DNA of 24,140 nt from Aquimarina sp. (GTDB lineage Bacteria; Bacteroidota; Bacteroidia; Flavobacteriales; Flavobacteriaceae), in the NCBI GenBank assembly GCA_020628975.1, contig JAHDEF010000009.1:1-24140 (forward strand). The letters run 5' to 3'. Below are positions 21,821 to 24,140 of this stretch, in pieces. A program made the translations under genes and the position numbers. Position 1 is the stretch's first letter; each line of letters starts with the position of its first letter. The notes under the pieces were generated by a model. It did no database searches. It was not told the origin of the DNA and saw nothing but the letters and a program-made list of their open reading frames with translations.

Positions 21821-23164
21821 CTATCCAAATAAATACTCAACCATTTCTTCAATTTTAGAAACACGTACAAGTTCTATGCCTGCTGTTTTTCCTGCAATTT
21901 TAGCGTATTTAGAAACCATAATTTGTTCAAATCCTAATGTTGCAGCTTCTTGAATGCGTTGATCGATGCGGCTAACGGGTCTAATTTCACCAGCAAGGCC
22001 TACTTCGGCAGCAAAGCAAATATGATTGTTTAAAGAAATATCTTCATTAGAGGATAGAATCGCAGCGGTGACTGCTAAATCAATAGCAGGATCGTTAACA
22101 CTAATGCCTCCTGTAATATTTAAAAAAACATCTTTAGCACCTAATCTAAAACCAGCCCTTTTTTCTAGTACGGCCAATAACATATTTAAACGCTTTGCAG
22201 GAAAACCTGTAGTACTTCGTTGTGGAGTTCCATAAACGGCGGTGCTTACCAAGGCCTGTATTTCAATCATTAAAGGGCGCATACCTTCTAAGGTGGCTGA
22301 TATGGCGGTACCGCTAAGGTCTTCTTCTTTTTTAGAAAGCAATAATTCGCTAGGGTTTGTTACTTGACGCAATCCATTGTGTTGCATTTCGTAGATACCC
22401 AATTCAGCAGTAGAACCAAAACGATTTTTGTGCGATCGCAAAATACGGTAAACAAAATTTTGATCTCCCTCAAACTGAAGTACCGTATCCACCATATGCT
22501 CTAATAACTTTGGCCCCGCTATATTGCCTTCTTTAGTTATATGTCCGATTAGTAAAATAGGGGTGTGGGTTTCTTTAGCAAATTTTATAAGCTCACTAGT
22601 ACATTCCCGAATTTGCGAAACACTTCCTGGGCTGGCTTCTATAAAATCGGTATGTAGGGTTTGAATAGAATCTATAACCACCACATCAGGCTGGTGATTC
22701 GCAATTTGTTTGAAGATTAGTTGGGTATTGGTTTCTGTTTTTGATAGCATACGATCGGCTCGCATTTTGATTTGCTTTTGACTTTCTTCTCCAGAAACGT
22801 ATAATGTTTTATACGGTAAATTTAAAGCGATTTGTAGCATTAGGGTACTTTTTCCAATACCAGGCTCGCCCCCTAAAAGTGTTAATGATCCTGGTACCAA
22901 GCCGCCGCCTAATACTTGATTGAATTCATGATCGCCTGTATTTAAACGAATATCTTGCGAGCTATCAATTTCAGATATTTTCAATGGCTTGCTCACTTGT
23001 TTTTTTGAGGCTTCAGCATCATTCTTCCAAGCTACTTTTTCTTGTTTTTGTACAATTTCTTCAACAATTGTATTCCAAGATTTGCAGGTAGAGCATTGCC
23101 CTAACCACTGTGCGTGTTGTGCGCCGCAATGTTGACAGTAAAAAACAGTTTTTGTTTTAGCCAT
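21821..23164 (-). CDS. radA: DNA repair protein RadA (Sms)
   Basis: RecA-like ATPase that promotes branch migration in recombinational repair; 447 residues, the family's normal length. The N-terminal zinc finger has Cys10, Cys13, Cys24 and Cys27 (CQHCG...CSTCKSW). The RecA core follows with Walker A GGEPGIGKST (98-107) and Walker B VVVIDSIQTL (161-170), and the RadA signature KNRFG at 246-250. The C-terminal Lon-protease-like domain (about 270-447) includes LEKRAGFRLGAKDVFLN and GEIRPVSRIDQRIQEA, without the Lon catalytic role. Start ATG at 23164, 27 bp downstream of a TAnnTTTG box. Complete. Confidence 0.96.
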   Translation of the reverse strand: MAKTKTVFYCQHCGAQHAQWLGQCSTCKSWNTIVEEIVQKQEKVAWKNDAEASKKQVSKPLKISEIDSSQDIRLNTGDHEFNQVLGGGLVPGSLTLLGGEPGIGKSTLMLQIALNLPYKTLYVSGEESQKQIKMRADRMLSKTETNTQLIFKQIANHQPDVVVIDSIQTLHTDFIEASPGSVSQIRECTSELIKFAKETHTPILLIGHITKEGNIAGPKLLEHMVDTVLQFEGDQNFVYRILRSHKNRFGSTAELGIYEMQHNGLRQVTNPSELLLSKKEEDLSGTAISATLEGMRPLMIEIQALVSTAVYGTPQRSTTGFPAKRLNMLLAVLEKRAGFRLGAKDVFLNITGGISVNDPAIDLAVTAAILSSNEDISLNNHICFAAEVGLAGEIRPVSRIDQRIQEAATLGFEQIMVSKYAKIAGKTAGIELVRVSKIEEMVEYLFG

Positions 23165-23190
23165 AATTTATAAACCTGAATAGTAAGTAA

Positions 23191-23198
23191 CAAATGTA
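23191..23198 (-). promoter_or_regulatory. radA -7 box
   Basis: On the minus strand this reads TACATTTG, a perfect TAnnTTTG, 26 bp before the radA ATG. The leader would be about 20 bases. No -33 TTTG is seen at the standard spacing. Confidence 0.45.
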
Positions 23199-23358
23199 AG
23201 CATCGACTACTATCTAGTAATATTTTGTTATATCATTATAGTTTATAATCTTATGCAAAAATAACATTTAAGTACATTTAAACGTATTTTTTTGAGTTTT
23301 AACTATTTTTTGTTTTAAAAAATTATTAATTTACCAATCCAAATCTAAAATAAAAATT

Positions 23359-23634
23359 ATGACCGCTTTAAGTATCGAAAAAGAAATTGTTGATAATTTA
23401 CATTTCCCATTAGAAGATGTTTTGTCAGCTCCAGAAGATCAACAACGAAGAAGACAAGCATTAAGAAGGGCTTCCATTTTGGGAAATTTAGATCGCACGA
23501 AAATGCGCATTAAGTTTATGGATAACGAAAACTTAAAAGAAGTGCATACTACCATTTGGGCAGTTACTCCTAATTATGTCATCTTGAAAGGAGCCCGATT
23601 ATTACCTTTACATAGAATCATTAGCGTAGAATAA
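23359..23634 (+). CDS. Hypothetical 91-aa protein
   Basis: Small cytoplasmic protein with no signal peptide. The first half is helical and very basic in the middle (EDQQRRRQALRRASILGN, residues 26-43). The second half looks like a small beta-barrel: KMRIKFMDNENLKEVHTTIW, then VTPNYVILKGARLLPLHRIISV. The strand-rich end ending in a basic 'lP..rI..V' turn recalls small WYL/SH3-like or Sm-like sheets seen in nucleic-acid-binding proteins, but I do not recognise the family. It starts with ATG at 23359 and is divergent from radA. It is followed by a good terminator, so it is a single-gene unit. A nucleic-acid role is only a guess. Confidence 0.85.
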   Translation: MTALSIEKEIVDNLHFPLEDVLSAPEDQQRRRQALRRASILGNLDRTKMRIKFMDNENLKEVHTTIWAVTPNYVILKGARLLPLHRIISVE

Positions 23635-23664
23635 AATTATACTAACCTACTTAACCTTTAACCT

Positions 23665-23722
23665 GGTCAAATTTTTTAAGAGAATACCCCCATTATTCTT
23701 TTAGGAATTTGACCTATTTTTT
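23665..23722 (+). terminator. Intrinsic terminator after the 91-aa gene
   Basis: GGTCAAATT (23665-23673) pairs perfectly with AATTTGACC (23706-23714). Between them an inner imperfect stem, AAGAGAATA with TTATTCTT, caps the hairpin. The plus-strand sequence after it is tattttttta, a good U-tract. It lies between the 91-aa gene and the convergent dioxygenase gene. Confidence 0.7.
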
Positions 23723-23751
23723 TAGATGGTTTTACAACGGGAATTATTACA

Positions 23752-23763
23752 CGATATATATCG
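23752..23763. repeat. 12-bp palindrome CGATATATATCG
   Basis: Perfect palindrome in the 158-bp convergent spacer, 30 bp from the stop of the dioxygenase gene. Mostly AT, so chance is possible. Confidence 0.3.
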
Positions 23764-23792
23764 AAATATTAAATTGCAACAGGGTTTATGGG

Positions 23793-24140
23793 CTATTTAA
23801 CAAACCTAGTATCTACGGGCATTTCTTCTCCACATTGATTGCAAGTACGCAAATCTTTACTATTGTAAAATTCTTTAAAGTGCTTTAAAAAATCTACTTC
23901 AATATTGTGAAGTTTGAAATATACTTCATGAAGTTTGTTATTACAATTATCGCAAAACCATAATAAGCCATCATCGGCGGGCAAATCTTTTCGTTTTCTT
24001 TCAATAACCAAACCTATAGAGCCTTCATGGCGTACAGGAGAATGTGGAACTTTCGCTGGGTGTAAATACATATCACCAGGGCCTAAATGCATCGTTCTTT
24101 TTTTTCCATTTTCTTGAATATGCACTTCAATTTGTCCTTC
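23793..24140 (-). CDS. nbaC: 3-hydroxyanthranilate 3,4-dioxygenase, C-terminal part (cut by window edge)
   Basis: Fe(II) extradiol cupin dioxygenase of the kynurenine pathway; it opens 3-hydroxyanthranilate toward quinolinate, so serves NAD synthesis or tryptophan breakdown. The last 115 residues are visible and the frame is open to the right edge (EGQIEVHIQENGKKRTMH). The cupin core is recognisable in LGPGDMYLHPAKVPHSPVR, which carries the last histidine ligand. The C-terminal rubredoxin-like site of the bacterial enzymes is intact: CDNC and CNQC, 37 residues apart. The true start lies outside the window, about 60 residues upstream by family length. The next gene on this strand lies far away beyond a terminator. 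Confidence 0.92.
   Translation of the reverse strand, partial: EGQIEVHIQENGKKRTMHLGPGDMYLHPAKVPHSPVRHEGSIGLVIERKRKDLPADDGLLWFCDNCNNKLHEVYFKLHNIEVDFLKHFKEFYNSKDLRTCNQCGEEMPVDTRFVK

Overview
The window looks like a core-genome stretch of a Bacteroidota member, most probably of the family Flavobacteriaceae; I cannot resolve the genus. The DNA is AT-rich. Start codons lack Shine-Dalgarno sequences, and several genes carry the Bacteroidota -7 box TAnnTTTG just upstream. Local gene associations (tdk with alr, rnpA directly followed by an S41 peptidase) and the protein sequences fit this family. No rRNA, tRNA, CRISPR array, prophage or complete insertion sequence was seen.

Layout. 1-1147 (minus): thymidine kinase tdk followed by the cut N-terminal part of alanine racemase alr. 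1307-3426 (plus): an acidic flavobacterial protein of unknown function, the 16S rRNA methyltransferase rsmI and a secreted phosphodiester-glycosidase-like protein. 3437-4870 (minus): an alpha/beta hydrolase and a uracil-DNA-glycosylase-superfamily protein, lying in one reading frame separated by a single TAG codon, both apparently starting with TTG. 5037-6728 (plus): recJ. 6730-8533 (minus): two putative non-heme Fe(II)/2-oxoglutarate oxygenases, one of the aspartyl/asparaginyl hydroxylase fold and one JmjC/cupin-like. 8670-10532 (minus): a CPA-type Na+/H+ antiporter with a C-terminal TrkA-N domain. 10817-14468 (plus): a subtilisin-like lipoprotein protease and a secreted M1 aminopeptidase. 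14725-16733 (plus): rnpA and an S41 C-terminal processing protease. 17052-18929 (plus): a tightly overlapping operon of secreted alpha/beta hydrolase, ECF sigma factor and four-helix membrane protein. 19393-21718 (minus): a small secreted protein, a dehalogenase/epoxide-hydrolase-like lipoprotein and lpxH. 21821-23164 (minus): radA. 23359-23634 (plus): a 91-aa conserved-looking hypothetical protein. 23793-24140 (minus): the C-terminal part of 3-hydroxyanthranilate 3,4-dioxygenase, cut by the window end.

Functional themes are housekeeping: nucleotide salvage, cell wall, DNA repair and recombination (recJ, radA, UDG-like), ribosome and RNA maturation (rsmI, rnpA), and envelope work (lpxH, S41, S8 and M1 proteases, antiporter). 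The least explained parts are the paired oxygenases, the ECF operon, and a family of three ~130-bp foldback (MITE-like) elements at 14491-14620, 16857-16986 and 19232-19358. The last two lie in opposite orientation and bracket the ECF operon. A shared 13-mer, ATGTAACATTTTT, lies upstream of both the ECF operon and the S8 protease gene and may be a common regulatory site.
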